DNA of 64,000 nucleotides from the NCBI RefSeq assembly GCF_016820445.1, contig NZ_JADHDT010000002.1, forward strand, positions 372,001-436,000. Reading direction: 5' to 3'. Every line of letters begins with the position of its first letter. Position 1 is the stretch's first letter. The position numbers and the translations under genes were made by a program. This document shows positions 45,567 to 54,828 of this stretch, in pieces. The notes under the pieces were generated by a model. The model saw only the letters and a list, made by a program, of their open reading frames with translations, did no database searches and was not told where the DNA came from. Source of the stretch: Sphingomonas beigongshangi (lineage in GTDB: Bacteria; Pseudomonadota; Alphaproteobacteria; Sphingomonadales; Sphingomonadaceae).

Positions 45567-46563
45567 ACCCCGCCCGATCCGCGAGCTTGCGCTCCCATGC
45601 CACCGCGTCGCGGACGATCGTGTCCAAGTCGTCGCGCTGGGGTCGCCATGGCAGCGTCGCGAGGATCGCGGCATTGTCGGCGACGAGTTCGGCCGGGTCA
45701 CCGGCCCGGCGGCTTTCGAGCCGGCGCTCGATCGTGCGATTGGTCACCCGGTCGACCGCATCGAGCACTTCCAGGACCGAAAAGCCCTGGCCGTAACCGC
45801 AATTGAGCGTGTGGCTTTCCGCGGGCCGCTCCACCAGCAGCTTCAGTGCCGCGACATGCGCGGCGGCCAGGTCGCTGACGTGGATATAGTCGCGCACGCC
45901 GGTGCCGTCGCGTGTCGGAAAGTCGGTGCCGTAGACGCCGACATGGCTGCGCTTGCCGGTCGCCGCCTCGACCGCGATCTTGATCAGGTGCGTCGCGCCG
46001 ATCGTCGACTGTCCCGACCGTCCCTGCGGGTCGGCGCCGGCGACGTTGAAATAGCGCAAGGCGCAATAGTTGATCGGGTGCGCGGCGGCGGTGTCACGCA
46101 GCATGAACTCGGTCATCAGCTTGGACATGCCGTAGGGATTGATCGGCGCCTTCGGATCGCCCTCCGCCACCGGAACCTTGTCGGGCGTGCCATAGGTGGC
46201 CGCGGTCGACGAGAAGATGAAATGCCGGACGCCGGTCGCCACCGCGCTCTCGAGCAGGTCGCGGGTCGCGGCGGTGTTGTTCCGATAATATTTCAGCGGA
46301 TCGCTCACCGATTCCGGCACCACGACCGATCCGGCGAAGTGCATGATCGCCCGGATGTCATGCGCGCGGATGATGTCGCGAATCGCGGGATCGGCGACAT
46401 TCATCGTAACTAAGGTCGCCCGCGGATCGACCGCCCAGTCGAATCCGGTCACCAGATTATCGACGACGATCACGTCATAGCCCGCATCGCACAGCGCCAG
46501 GACGGCATGACTGCCGATATAACCCGCGCCGCCCGTCACCATCACTTTGCCGTCGATCGCCAT
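45565..46563 (-). CDS. galE: UDP-glucose 4-epimerase
   Basis: Interconverts UDP-glucose and UDP-galactose with bound NAD. The 332-aa extended SDR has VMVTGGAGYIGSHA, IMHFAGSVVVPESV, the catalytic Ser in FIFSSTAATYG, NPYGMSK (Tyr-x3-Lys) and ALRYFNVAGADPQGRSGQ. The ATG at 46563 is preceded by GGGAAG. It is divergent from msrA with a 71-bp shared region. It probably supplies sugar for exopolysaccharide or LPS. Confidence 0.94.
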   Translation of the reverse strand: MAIDGKVMVTGGAGYIGSHAVLALCDAGYDVIVVDNLVTGFDWAVDPRATLVTMNVADPAIRDIIRAHDIRAIMHFAGSVVVPESVSDPLKYYRNNTAATRDLLESAVATGVRHFIFSSTAATYGTPDKVPVAEGDPKAPINPYGMSKLMTEFMLRDTAAAHPINYCALRYFNVAGADPQGRSGQSTIGATHLIKIAVEAATGKRSHVGVYGTDFPTRDGTGVRDYIHVSDLAAAHVAALKLLVERPAESHTLNCGYGQGFSVLEVLDAVDRVTNRTIERRLESRRAGDPAELVADNAAILATLPWRPQRDDLDTIVRDAVAWERKLADRAG

Positions 46564-46585
46564 AGTTGCGCTTCCCGTCCCAACG

Positions 46586-46612
46586 TTGCGATGCGGTAGC
46601 CGCATCCTATCT
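46586..46612 (+). promoter_or_regulatory. msrA promoter with palindrome between -35 and -10
   Basis: TTGCGA (46586-46591) and CTATCT (46607-46612) are 15 bp apart, with an overlapping reading at 16. The spacer is almost filled by GATGCGG-TAG-CCGCATC (46590-46606), a perfect 7-bp inverted repeat, so a bound protein would block the promoter. Confidence 0.45.
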
Positions 46613-46634
46613 TGGAGGCAAAGGAGACCTCATA

Positions 46635-47180
46635 ATGACCGAATATGCGACGCTTGCCGGCGGCTGCTTCTGGTGCACCGAGGCCGTGTTCAAGGACGTG
46701 ATCGGCGTCGAAAGCGTCGAGAGCGGCTATATCGGCGGCAACGTGCCCAACCCGACCTACAAGCAGGTGTGCGGCGGCGACACCGGCCATGCGGAGGCGA
46801 TCCGCGTGGGCTTCGACCCGGCGCAGATCAGCTATGGCGATCTGCTCGCGATCTTCTTCGCGACGCACGACCCGACGCAGCTCAACCGGCAGGGCAACGA
46901 CATCGGCACGCAATATCGCTCCGCCATCTTCCCGGCCGACGATACGCAGGCGGCCGAGGCGCGCGCGGCGATCGAACGCGCGCAGGCTGACCAGTCGGCG
47001 CCGATCGTGACGACGATCGAACCGATGGCCGAATGGTACCCGGCCGAAGGCTATCATCAGGACTATTGGGAAATTTCGGGTCGCTCCAATCCCTATTGCA
47101 TGGCGGTGATCCCGCCCAAGCTGCAGAAGCTGCGCAAGAGCTTCCAGGCACGCTCGAAGGCCGCGTCGGTCAGCGCGTGA
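46635..47180 (+). CDS. msrA: Peptide-methionine (S)-S-oxide reductase
   Basis: Repairs oxidised methionine. The 181-aa protein has the active site [11 protein letters not shown] (Cys11), [26 protein letters not shown], and the late [11 protein letters not shown] and [15 protein letters not shown] with a possible resolving Cys. AAGGAG lies before the ATG at 46635. It is monocistronic and cytosolic. Confidence 0.95.
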   Translation: MTEYATLAGGCFWCTEAVFKDVIGVESVESGYIGGNVPNPTYKQVCGGDTGHAEAIRVGFDPAQISYGDLLAIFFATHDPTQLNRQGNDIGTQYRSAIFPADDTQAAEARAAIERAQADQSAPIVTTIEPMAEWYPAEGYHQDYWEISGRSNPYCMAVIPPKLQKLRKSFQARSKAASVSA

Positions 47181-47310
47181 ACGATGACCGGGCGGCCGTC
47201 GCGGCGGCCCCCCGGCTTGCTTGCGTCGCCAAAACGGCAAGCGTTCGGCTTGTCGCACGCAGCCGTCGCGAGGGCTGGCCCGGCATGGCGCGAAGAGGGG
47301 AGAGGCGGGA

Positions 47311-48234
47311 TCAGCGGTGCGCCGCGCGCGTCAGCCGGTCATTGATCGCCTCGCCCACCCCGTCCGAGGGGATCGGTGCCACCGCGATACGCGAAGCCGG
47401 GCCCGCATCGGCGCGGTGCAGCGCGTCGAACAATCCCGCCGCCGCTTCCACGACATCGCCGCGCGTCGACAGCGACTCATTGCCGCGAATGGCCCCGAAG
47501 CCGATCAGCCATTCGTCGTCTTCGGCCGCGAGCGCGTTCAGTCTCAGGGGCTTGGTCGGGGCGTAATGCGTCGTCAGCTGGCCCGGCGCCGTCACCGTGG
47601 CGTGTTCCTCGCGCCGCTTGACCGGCCAGGGCAGGGCGCCGATGCCGATCGGTCCTGGTCGCAACAGCGTGCGACCCGCGAGAATCGTCGATTCCAGCCC
47701 CGCGTCCGTCGCCCCGTCGTCGAGGATCAGACCGATCCGCGTGCCGAGGCTCGCCGCGACATGCTCCGCACGGGTCGGGCTGATGCCGTTGCTCGCATTG
47801 GCGGAAGGGGCCGCCAGCGGTCGTCCGCTCGCTGCCAGCACCGCCTGCATCGCGCGGTGCCGGGGCACGCGGAGCGCGACGGTCGTCAGCCCCGCCGTCA
47901 CCAGCGACGCGATCGGCGCACCGACACGCAGCGGGAGCACCAGGGTCAGCGGCCCTGGCCAGAACCGCTCCGCCAGCAGGCGTGCGTCCGCGTCGAACAC
48001 CGCCAGCGCCTCCGCCGCCGCCAGGTCGGCGACGTGGACGATCAGCGGATTGAAGCTCGGCCTGCCCTTGGCGGCATAGATGCGCGCGACGGCCTGTGCG
48101 TTCGTCGCATCGGCGGCAAGGCCATACACCGTCTCGGTCGGCACCGCGACCGGTTCGCCGGCGGTGATTCGCGCCGCGGCTTCGGCGACCGCGGCCATGC
48201 CGTAGCGTAAGATGCGCGGTTTTGAATCGGCCAT
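47311..48234 (-). CDS. L-threonylcarbamoyladenylate synthase (Sua5 type)
   Basis: Makes threonylcarbamoyl-AMP for the t6A37 modification of ANN-decoding tRNAs. The 307-aa protein has the YrdC domain (about 1-200: GEPVAVPTETVYGLAADA, KGRPSFNPLIVHV, LVLPL, APSANASNGISPT) and the extra C-terminal Sua5 domain beginning near TAPGQLTTHYAPTKPL. The start overlaps the promoter of the divergent acyl-CoA dehydrogenase gene. It is probably translated with little or no leader. Confidence 0.93.
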   Translation of the reverse strand: MADSKPRILRYGMAAVAEAAARITAGEPVAVPTETVYGLAADATNAQAVARIYAAKGRPSFNPLIVHVADLAAAEALAVFDADARLLAERFWPGPLTLVLPLRVGAPIASLVTAGLTTVALRVPRHRAMQAVLAASGRPLAAPSANASNGISPTRAEHVAASLGTRIGLILDDGATDAGLESTILAGRTLLRPGPIGIGALPWPVKRREEHATVTAPGQLTTHYAPTKPLRLNALAAEDDEWLIGFGAIRGNESLSTRGDVVEAAAGLFDALHRADAGPASRIAVAPIPSDGVGEAINDRLTRAAHR

Positions 48235-48249
48235 GTTCGATGCCTATAA
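48222..48249 (+). promoter_or_regulatory. Promoter candidate for acyl-CoA dehydrogenase, TTGAAT-N16-CTATAA
   Basis: TTGAAT (48222-48227), 16 bp, CTATAA (48244-48249). The -35 lies inside the first codons of the divergent Sua5 gene, so the two genes may interfere. Confidence 0.6.
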
Positions 48250-48272
48250 ACGGGGCATCCAAGGAGAGAAAC

Positions 48273-49976
48273 ATGACCTTCCGCCCCGCCGTCGCCGACC
48301 AGCGTTTCGTGCTGGAGCACGTCGTCCGGATCGACGAGCTCGCCGCCGATGCGCGCTACGCCGCCGCCAGCCCCGATGTCGTCAATGCCGTCCTGGAGGG
48401 CGTCGGACAGTTCGCCGCGGGCGAATGGGCGCCGCTCAACCGCGAGGGCGATACGGTCGGCGCCAAATGGACGCCCGAGGGCGTCCATATGCCCGAAAGC
48501 TTCATCAAGGCGTATCACGATTATGTCGATGGCGGCTGGGGCACGATCGGCGTGCCGGAGGAATGGGGCGGGCAGGGCCTGCCCTTCGCCATCCAGACCG
48601 CGGTGCTCGACACGCTCGGCTCTGCCAACATGGGCTTCGCGCTCTGCCCGACGCTGACGGTCGGCGCGATCGAGGCGCTGATCCATCACGGCACGCCCGA
48701 GCAGCAGGCGACCTATCTGCCCCATCTTGCGACCGGCGCCTGGACCGGCACGATGAACCTGACCGAGCCCCAGGCGGGCAGCGATGTCGGCGCGCTGCGC
48801 GCGACCGCCACGCCGCTCGGGAACGGAAGGTGGTCGATCAAGGGAACGAAGATCTTCATCTCGTTCGGCGATCACGACATGGCCGACAACATCGTCCATC
48901 TCGTTCTCGCCCGCACGCCTGACTCGCCGCCGGGGACGCGTGGCATCAGTCTATTCCTCGTCCCGAAGTTCCGCCCGAACGAAGACGGCACGCCGGGCGC
49001 GTTCAACGACGTGCGCGTCGTGTCGATCGAACACAAGATGGGCCTGCATGCCTCGCCCACTTGCGTCCTCTCCTTCGGCGACCACGACGATTGCGTCGGT
49101 GAGCTGATCGGGCCCGAGCACGGCGGCATGCGCGCTATGTTCACGATGATGAACAATGCGCGCCTCAACGTCGGCCTGCAGGGCGTGCAGGTGGCGGAAG
49201 GCGCGACGCAGAAGGCGGTCGCTTATGCCCTTGATCGCGTGCAGGGCGCGCGCGCGGGCCAGCCGTCGCGGATCGTCGAACATCCCGACGTCCGCCGGAT
49301 GCTGCTGCGCATGACGGCGCAGACTCAGGCGGCCCGTGCGCTCGTCTATTACGCCGCCGGCCAGGTCGATCGCGCGGGCCTCGGCGATCCGGCGGCGAGG
49401 AACCGGCTTGAGATCGTCACGCCGCTCGCCAAGGCGCATGGCACCGACATCGGCAACGAGGTCGCGAGCATTGGCATCCAAGTCCATGGCGGCATGGGGT
49501 TCGTCGAGGAGACGGGCGCCGCGCAATATTTCCGCGATGCGCGCATTACGCCGATCTACGAGGGCACGAACGGCATCCAGGCGGCCGATCTGGTCGGGCG
49601 GAAGCTGGGGCTGGACAACGGCGGCGCCTTCGCCGCGCTGATCGCCGACATCCGCGCGGAAGCGCAGCACGCGCACCTCGTCGCGCTGGTCGACGCGGTC
49701 GACGCGATCGGCCGCCGACTGGCGACCGCCGAGGCCGACGACAAACTGGCGGCGAGCTATCCGTTCCTGACGATGCTGTCGGTCGCGACCTGCGGCTGGC
49801 TGATGGAGCGACAGGGGCGGCTCGCGACCGGCGACGACCAGGCGCAGGCGGTCAAGCGCGCGGCGGTGCGCTTCTATCTCGATCAGATCGTGCCCGAGGC
49901 GCTCGGCCTGCAGGCCGCCGCCAGTGCCAGCGCGGACGTGCTCTACGCCGTACCGGCGGAGGCGTTCGCGGCCTGA
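48273..49976 (+). CDS. Acyl-CoA dehydrogenase
   Basis: FAD enzyme of 567 aa that oxidises acyl-CoA to enoyl-CoA. It has the long N-terminal extension and C-terminal domain of the FadE-related group. Motifs are TGTMNLTEPQAGSDVGALRATA, ISLFLVPKF, EHKMGLHASPTCVLSF, IQVHGGMGFVEETGAAQYFRDARITPIYEGTNGIQ (catalytic Glu in YEGTNG) and a C-terminal helical domain. AAGGAG lies before the ATG. Chain length is not predictable. Confidence 0.93.
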   Translation: MTFRPAVADQRFVLEHVVRIDELAADARYAAASPDVVNAVLEGVGQFAAGEWAPLNREGDTVGAKWTPEGVHMPESFIKAYHDYVDGGWGTIGVPEEWGGQGLPFAIQTAVLDTLGSANMGFALCPTLTVGAIEALIHHGTPEQQATYLPHLATGAWTGTMNLTEPQAGSDVGALRATATPLGNGRWSIKGTKIFISFGDHDMADNIVHLVLARTPDSPPGTRGISLFLVPKFRPNEDGTPGAFNDVRVVSIEHKMGLHASPTCVLSFGDHDDCVGELIGPEHGGMRAMFTMMNNARLNVGLQGVQVAEGATQKAVAYALDRVQGARAGQPSRIVEHPDVRRMLLRMTAQTQAARALVYYAAGQVDRAGLGDPAARNRLEIVTPLAKAHGTDIGNEVASIGIQVHGGMGFVEETGAAQYFRDARITPIYEGTNGIQAADLVGRKLGLDNGGAFAALIADIRAEAQHAHLVALVDAVDAIGRRLATAEADDKLAASYPFLTMLSVATCGWLMERQGRLATGDDQAQAVKRAAVRFYLDQIVPEALGLQAAASASADVLYAVPAEAFAA

Positions 49977-50012
49977 CCGCCGTCACCGGGCGGAATAGCG
50001 CTCCACCGCACT

Positions 50013-50038
50013 GTCGTTCCCGCCCGCGCGGGGATGAC
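50013..50038. repeat. Degenerate CCGTCATCCCGG-type hairpin
   Basis: GTCGTTCCCGC (50013-50023) opposes GCGGGGATGAC (50028-50038) with two mismatched or wobble positions. It shares GGGATGACGG with the repeats at 31740 and 57702. It follows the acyl-CoA dehydrogenase stop by 36 bp. Confidence 0.5.
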
Positions 50039-50116
50039 GGTGCGACAAGGATCGTCTCCGTCCGGAGCCGGCCCCGCGCCCTTGCCATACAGGAAAATCC
50101 CCCCGAAGAGCCTCTC

Positions 50117-50947
50117 ATGTTCGATCTCGACGCCTATCTCGCCCGCATCAACCTGCCCGCCCGCGTGACGCCCGACGCGGAAGGGCTGGGCCGCCTGCAG
50201 CGCGAGCACCGCCTCGCGATCCCGTTCGAGAACCTCGACGTGCGCCTCGGGCGCGGCATCGCGATCGATTCCGACTCGGTCTTCGCCAAGCTCGTGACCG
50301 GCAAGCGGGGTGGCTATTGCTTCGAGCAGAACCGGCTGTTCCTCGATGCGCTCGCGGCGCTGGGCTTCGCGGCGCGGCCGCTGCTTGCCCGCGTGTGGCT
50401 CGGCATCGCCGCGGCGGGCGGCGCGGTGCCGCCGCTGACGCACACGTTGAGCCTGGTGACGATCGAGGGCCAGGACTGGATCGCCGACCCCGGTTTCGGC
50501 GCCAGCTACGCACCGGTGATGCCGCTCGTCGACGGGGCCGAGGCGACCGCGCCCGACGGCGCGCGCTTCCGCCTGACCCGCGAGGAGGACGATGGCTGGA
50601 TGCTGTACCGCGACGGCGCGGCGGGATCGACCGACGGGCGCGGCAACGGCCCGGGGTGGCAGCCGCAATATGCCTTCACCACGGATGCGGTCTTCGAGTC
50701 GGACCTCGCGCTGTCGAACCACTGGACGTCGACCGCGCCGGACAGCCGCTTCACCAATCTGACGATCGCGAGCATCGTGCTGCCGCATGGCCTCGCCGGG
50801 CTGACCGACCGGCGCTATCACCGCCGTGCCGGCGCGGACGAAACCGTGGCCGAGATCACCGATCCGCGGGTCTACCGGATGCGCATGAGCCTGATGTTCG
50901 GGATCGACCTTACCCGCGAGGAGGTCGAAGGCCTGGGGCTGTTCTGA
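50117..50947 (+). CDS. Arylamine N-acetyltransferase
   Basis: Transfers acetyl groups from acetyl-CoA to arylamines and hydrazines. The 276-aa protein has the Cys-His-Asp triad: Cys68 in KRGGYCFEQN, His in LTHTLSLVT and Asp in WIADPGFGAS, plus the N-terminal HRLAIPFENLDV. The C-terminal domain is shorter than in some homologues. It converges on the gntR gene. Its natural substrate is unknown. Confidence 0.93.
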   Translation: MFDLDAYLARINLPARVTPDAEGLGRLQREHRLAIPFENLDVRLGRGIAIDSDSVFAKLVTGKRGGYCFEQNRLFLDALAALGFAARPLLARVWLGIAAAGGAVPPLTHTLSLVTIEGQDWIADPGFGASYAPVMPLVDGAEATAPDGARFRLTREEDDGWMLYRDGAAGSTDGRGNGPGWQPQYAFTTDAVFESDLALSNHWTSTAPDSRFTNLTIASIVLPHGLAGLTDRRYHRRAGADETVAEITDPRVYRMRMSLMFGIDLTREEVEGLGLF

Positions 50948-51001
50948 ACGGCCCCGCGGTCCCCGCGATCGGGGAGCGTGCGGTCGGCGCGACGCGCGTG
51001 A

Positions 51002-51358
51002 TCAGGCCCGCTCGCGCTCCAGCAGTTCCGCGGTATCGAGCCCGAGCAGGTCGATATAGTCCCTGATCCGCGGCCATTGGTTGCGGACGAAATTGTCGCA
51101 TTCCGCGCGGCGCAGCTTCTCGGCGGCGCCCGGCAGCACGAACATGCCGACGCCACGCCGGACCTCGACATAGCCGTCGTCCTGAAAACTCTGATAGGCC
51201 TTCGCCACGGTCAGCGGATTGGCGCCGTGCTCAGCGGCAAACGCCCGGACGGAGGGCAGCTGGTCGCCGGCGAGATAATCTCCGCGCAGGATTCCCGCCG
51301 CGATGGTGCCGCGCAGCCGGATGTAGACCGGGCTGTCCTCGTTGCTGAGCGCTGTCAT
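51002..51358 (-). CDS. GntR-family regulator, YtrA type
   Basis: A 118-aa regulator with only an N-terminal winged helix (PVYIRLRGTIAAGILRGDYLAGDQLPSVRAFAAEHGANPLTVAKAYQSFQDDGYVEVRRGVGMFVL) and a short helical tail for dimer formation, the size of the YtrA subfamily. Such proteins usually sit with ABC transporter genes they repress; none is present here. No Shine-Dalgarno exists before the ATG, and the promoter predicts a leaderless mRNA. Confidence 0.88.
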   Translation of the reverse strand: MTALSNEDSPVYIRLRGTIAAGILRGDYLAGDQLPSVRAFAAEHGANPLTVAKAYQSFQDDGYVEVRRGVGMFVLPGAAEKLRRAECDNFVRNQWPRIRDYIDLLGLDTAELLERERA

Positions 51359-51360
51359 GC

Positions 51361-51393
51361 TGCTTTAATACAGCAAAAACGGAAAAGGTCCAA
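51361..51393 (-). promoter_or_regulatory. gntR promoter and operator, leaderless design
   Basis: Minus strand: TTGGAC (51388-51393), 17 bp, TATTAA (51365-51370). Six bases then separate the -10 from the start codon, so transcription should begin at the A of ATG. TGCT-N7-AGCA (51361-51375) is a palindrome covering the -10, a likely self-repression site. Confidence 0.55.
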
Positions 51394-51395
51394 TA

Positions 51396-51974
51396 TCAAG
51401 GAGTCCAGTGCGAGACGATCCGTGCCATATCGGGCCTGGGTCGTTCATCGAGCGGACGGCCCGGCGTGCCGAGGAAGACGAAGCCCGCGATCCGCTCCGG
51501 CGCGGCGCCGAAGGCATCGCGCACCCGGGGCGAAAACGCCGCCCAGCCGGTCAGCCAGCCGCCTGCGAAGCCCATGGCATGCGCGGCGTGCAGCAGGTTC
51601 ATCGTCGCGGCGCCGGCGGACAGTTCCTGTTCCCACAGGGGGATCGGGCTGTCGGGCCTGGGCGACGAGAGCACGACGACCAGCGCGGGCGCCTGGCGTG
51701 CGAACTGGTCCAGCCCGTCCAGCTCCTTCTGCGTCGCTTCCGGCTTCTCCGCGCGGCAGGATTCGACCAGCAGTCGGGCGAAGGCGTCGCGCTGTTCGTC
51801 TCCCACGATCACGAAGCGCCACGGCGCCAGCTTGCCGTGGTCGGGCGTCCGCGCGGCGATGGCGAGGATACGGTCGAGCTGCGCGCCGTCCGGGCCCGGC
51901 GCGACGAGATCGCGCGGCTTGCCCGAACGGCGGGTCGACAGGAGGGACAGCGGAGAGGAGGCGTCGTTGAACAT
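51396..51974 (-). CDS. Nitroreductase family protein (YdjA-like)
   Basis: A 192-aa FMN enzyme. The start of the fold SPLSLLSTRRSGKPRDLVAPGPDGAQLDRIL, the substrate loop ARTPDHGKLAPWRFVIVG and GWLTGWAAFSPRVRDAFG match the short YdjA/TdsD-like nitroreductases. It reduces nitro or quinone compounds with NAD(P)H. Its stop codon is 3 bases from the gntR -35 region, so gntR may be partly read through from here. Confidence 0.9.
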   Translation of the reverse strand: MFNDASSPLSLLSTRRSGKPRDLVAPGPDGAQLDRILAIAARTPDHGKLAPWRFVIVGDEQRDAFARLLVESCRAEKPEATQKELDGLDQFARQAPALVVVLSSPRPDSPIPLWEQELSAGAATMNLLHAAHAMGFAGGWLTGWAAFSPRVRDAFGAAPERIAGFVFLGTPGRPLDERPRPDMARIVSHWTP

Positions 51975-52122
51975 CGGCGCCTTGTAGGGCAGCGATGCCG
52001 GCGCTCCAATCCTCTGCCTGCCGTCGCGTCGCCGTCCCCCCGGTTTACACCCGCTTCCGACTCGTTAGGTTGCATGGCCGAGAGGGCGCCCCGCGGGGCG
52101 GGTCAGGGAGTATCACGACCAG

Positions 52123-53718
52123 ATGGCAATCACCGCAACGGCGGGAGGCGGCGTTCCGGCCTCCGCCAAGACGTTCCTGGGGCATCCGCGCGGGCTGTTC
52201 ATGCTCTTCTTCGCAGAGATGTGGGAGCGCTTCTCCTATTACGGCATGCGCGCCATCCTGGTCTTCTACCTGACCAAGCATTTCCTGTTCGCCGAGCAGC
52301 CGGCCTATGCGATCTACGGTGCCTATACCTCGCTGGTGTACATCACGCCGATCATCGGCGGCTATATCGCCGACCGCTATTTGGGTCCGCGCAAGGCGGT
52401 GCTCGCGGGCGGCATCTTCATCACGCTCGGCCATCTGCTGATCGCGTTGGTAGAGGGGCCGGTCGGACAGCAGGGCAGCGCGCTCAACGGTTTCTACCTT
52501 GCGCTGGCGCTGATCATCGTCGGCACGGGGTTCCTGAAGGCGAACATCTCCGTGCTCGTCGGCGCGCTCTACAAGCGCGACGACACGCGGCGCGACGGCG
52601 CCTTCTCGATCTTCTACATGGGCATCAATACGGGTGCGTTCGTCGGTCCGCTGCTCGTCGGTTACCTGGGCGAGCGGGTCGGCTGGTCGTGGGGCTTCGG
52701 CGCGGCGGGCATCGGCATGGCGCTCGGCCTCGTCGTCTTCGTGCTGTGCCGGCCGGCGCTGTACGACGTGGGCGAGCCGCCGGTCCCCGCGGCGCTCAAG
52801 CGACGCACGCCGGTCGGCCTGTCGATCGAATGGGCGATCTATGCCGGCGCGGCGGCGATGATCCTGCTGTGCTGGTGGCTGGTGCGCAGCCAGGGAGCGG
52901 TCGGCAACCTGCTGCTGATCGCCTCCGCCCTGACGATCGGCTATATCCTGATGACGAGTTTCCGCCGCCTGCCCCAGGTGGAGCGGCATCGCATCTTCGC
53001 GGCGCTGTTCCTGATCGCGCTGTCGCCGCTGTTCTGGGCGCTGTTCGAACAGGCGGGTTCCTCGCTCAGCGTCTACACCGATCAGCAGGTCGACCGCACC
53101 GTGCTCGGCTTCGACATGCCGGCCTCGTGGTTCCAGTCGGTCAATTCCTTCTTCATCATCACGCTGGCGCCGCTGTTCGGCCTGCTGTGGACGGCGATGG
53201 GCAGGCGCGGGATCGAACCGTCGGCGCCGTTCAAGTTCGGCATAGGCCTGATCCTGGTCGGCGCGGGCTTCTTCGCGCTGATCCTCGGCGCGCCGGCGAC
53301 GGGGCTGACGCCGGCGATCTTCGTCATCCTGCTCTACATGCTGCACTCGATGGGCGAATTGTGCTTCTCGCCGATCGGCCTGTCCTCGATGACGCGGCTT
53401 TCGGTCCCGAGCATGACCGGGCTGATGATGGGGACCTGGTTCCTCGCGACGGCGGCGGGCAATTTCATCGCCAGCCTGATCGCGCAGGCGACGGGCGGCG
53501 AGGGCGCCGGGCCCGGCCGGGTTCTGGAGGTCTATGGCCGGATCGGCTGGTTCGCGATGGGCGTCGGCGTCGTCGTGCTGGTGCTCGCGCCGTTCGTGAC
53601 GCGGCTGATGCACCTCGACAGCCTCGGCGAACGCCCCGACCACGCGCTGGCGGGAGAACCTCTGAATGCGGAACCGGCCGCATCCGGGCTCGACACACGC
53701 GGCGAACAGCGGCCCTGA
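52123..53718 (+). CDS. POT family proton-coupled peptide transporter
   Basis: A 531-aa major-facilitator transporter with about 14 helices. The proton-coupling motif EMWERFSYYGMR (ExxERFxYY) sits in helix 1. Further family motifs are GGYIADRYLGPRKAVLAGG and FSIFYMGINTGAFVGPLLVGYLGE. It imports di- and tripeptides. It stands alone, with a palindromic repeat pair directly after the stop codon. Confidence 0.93.
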   Translation: MAITATAGGGVPASAKTFLGHPRGLFMLFFAEMWERFSYYGMRAILVFYLTKHFLFAEQPAYAIYGAYTSLVYITPIIGGYIADRYLGPRKAVLAGGIFITLGHLLIALVEGPVGQQGSALNGFYLALALIIVGTGFLKANISVLVGALYKRDDTRRDGAFSIFYMGINTGAFVGPLLVGYLGERVGWSWGFGAAGIGMALGLVVFVLCRPALYDVGEPPVPAALKRRTPVGLSIEWAIYAGAAAMILLCWWLVRSQGAVGNLLLIASALTIGYILMTSFRRLPQVERHRIFAALFLIALSPLFWALFEQAGSSLSVYTDQQVDRTVLGFDMPASWFQSVNSFFIITLAPLFGLLWTAMGRRGIEPSAPFKFGIGLILVGAGFFALILGAPATGLTPAIFVILLYMLHSMGELCFSPIGLSSMTRLSVPSMTGLMMGTWFLATAAGNFIASLIAQATGGEGAGPGRVLEVYGRIGWFAMGVGVVVLVLAPFVTRLMHLDSLGERPDHALAGEPLNAEPAASGLDTRGEQRP

Positions 53719-53723
53719 ACTCT

Positions 53724-53822
53724 CCCCTCCCGCTTGAGGGAGGGATGGGGGTGGGCCGGGGTCTCACCGAGCCTGCGCCAGCGGACAGGCCCACCCCAAA
53801 CCCCTCCCGCAAGCGGGAGGGG
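53724..53822. repeat. Inverted pair of CCCCTCCCGC palindromes
   Basis: CCCCTCCCGCTTG (53724-53736) is the inverse of the arm ending near 53822, and GGGGTGGGCC pairs with GGCCCACCCC inside. The right unit CCCCTCCCGC-AA-GCGGGAGGGG (53801-53822) is a perfect palindrome. The whole segment separates two convergent genes. Confidence 0.7.
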
Positions 53823-53835
53823 CTTTCCGGGGGCG

Positions 53836-54828
53836 TTACAGCCGCACCATGGCCATCGCGCGTTCGCCATAGCGCGGCCCCGCCGTACCGCCCCGCGGCG
53901 CGGCTTCGTCGAGGCGGCGCAGGTCGTCCTCGGTCAGGTGCAGATCGGCCGCGCGCATGCTGTCCTCCAGCGTCGCGCGCCGTTTCGATCCGGGGATGGG
54001 CACCACGTCCGGTCCCTGCGCCAGCAGCCAGGCCAGCGCCACCTGCGCGCCGCTCGCGTCATGATCCGCGGCGATCGCCTTCACCACCTCGACCATCTTC
54101 ATGTTGGTCGCGAAATTTTCCTCGGAATATCGCGGGTCGCCCCGGCGATAGTCGCCCTCGGGCAGATCGTCGCGGCTGGTGATCTGTCCGGTCAGGAAGC
54201 CGCGCCCCAGCGGGCTGTAGGGCACGAAGCCGATGCCCAACTCGCGCGCCAGCGGCAGGATCTCGTCCTCCACCGTCCGCTCCCACAGGGAATATTCGGA
54301 TTGCAGCGCCGCGATCGGATGCACCTTCGCCGCGCGGCGCAGCGTGTCCGGTCCCGCCTCCGACAGGCCTAGGTGGCGCACCTTGCCCTCCTTGACCAGC
54401 GCCGCCATCGCGCCGACCGTGTCCTCGATCGGCACGTTCGGATCGACGCGATGCTGGTAGAACAGATCGATCGTCTCGATCCCCAGCCGCTTCAGCGACC
54501 CTTCGCAGGCGCGACGCACGTTCTCGGGGGTCGAGTCGGTGCCTTCCATGCCCTTCGCGCCGATCCTGAAACCGAACTTGGTCGCGATCACCAGGCCGTC
54601 GCGCCGGCCGCGGATCGCCTGGCTCAGCAATTCCTCGTTGCGATAAGGGCCATAGACCTCGGCCGTGTCGAACAGCGTGACGCCCAGGTCGATCGCGCGG
54701 TGGATCGTGGCGATACTCTCCGTATCGTCCGCCTGGCCGTACATGCCCGCGCCGATCCCGGCCATCGGCATGCAGCCGAGGCCCAGCGCGCTGACCTTCA
54801 GTCCGTCACCCAGCGTCTTGTCGTGCAT
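53836..54828 (-). CDS. Aldo/keto reductase
   Basis: A 330-aa NADPH-dependent TIM-barrel reductase. The catalytic Asp and Tyr are in [18 protein letters not shown], the Lys in [11 protein letters not shown] and the His in [14 protein letters not shown] late [14 protein letters not shown] motif binds the cofactor. AAGGAG precedes the ATG. Its first 23 bases overlap the end of the upstream symporter gene in another frame, so it is likely co-expressed. Confidence 0.93.
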   Translation of the reverse strand: MHDKTLGDGLKVSALGLGCMPMAGIGAGMYGQADDTESIATIHRAIDLGVTLFDTAEVYGPYRNEELLSQAIRGRRDGLVIATKFGFRIGAKGMEGTDSTPENVRRACEGSLKRLGIETIDLFYQHRVDPNVPIEDTVGAMAALVKEGKVRHLGLSEAGPDTLRRAAKVHPIAALQSEYSLWERTVEDEILPLARELGIGFVPYSPLGRGFLTGQITSRDDLPEGDYRRGDPRYSEENFATNMKMVEVVKAIAADHDASGAQVALAWLLAQGPDVVPIPGSKRRATLEDSMRAADLHLTEDDLRRLDEAAPRGGTAGPRYGERAMAMVRL

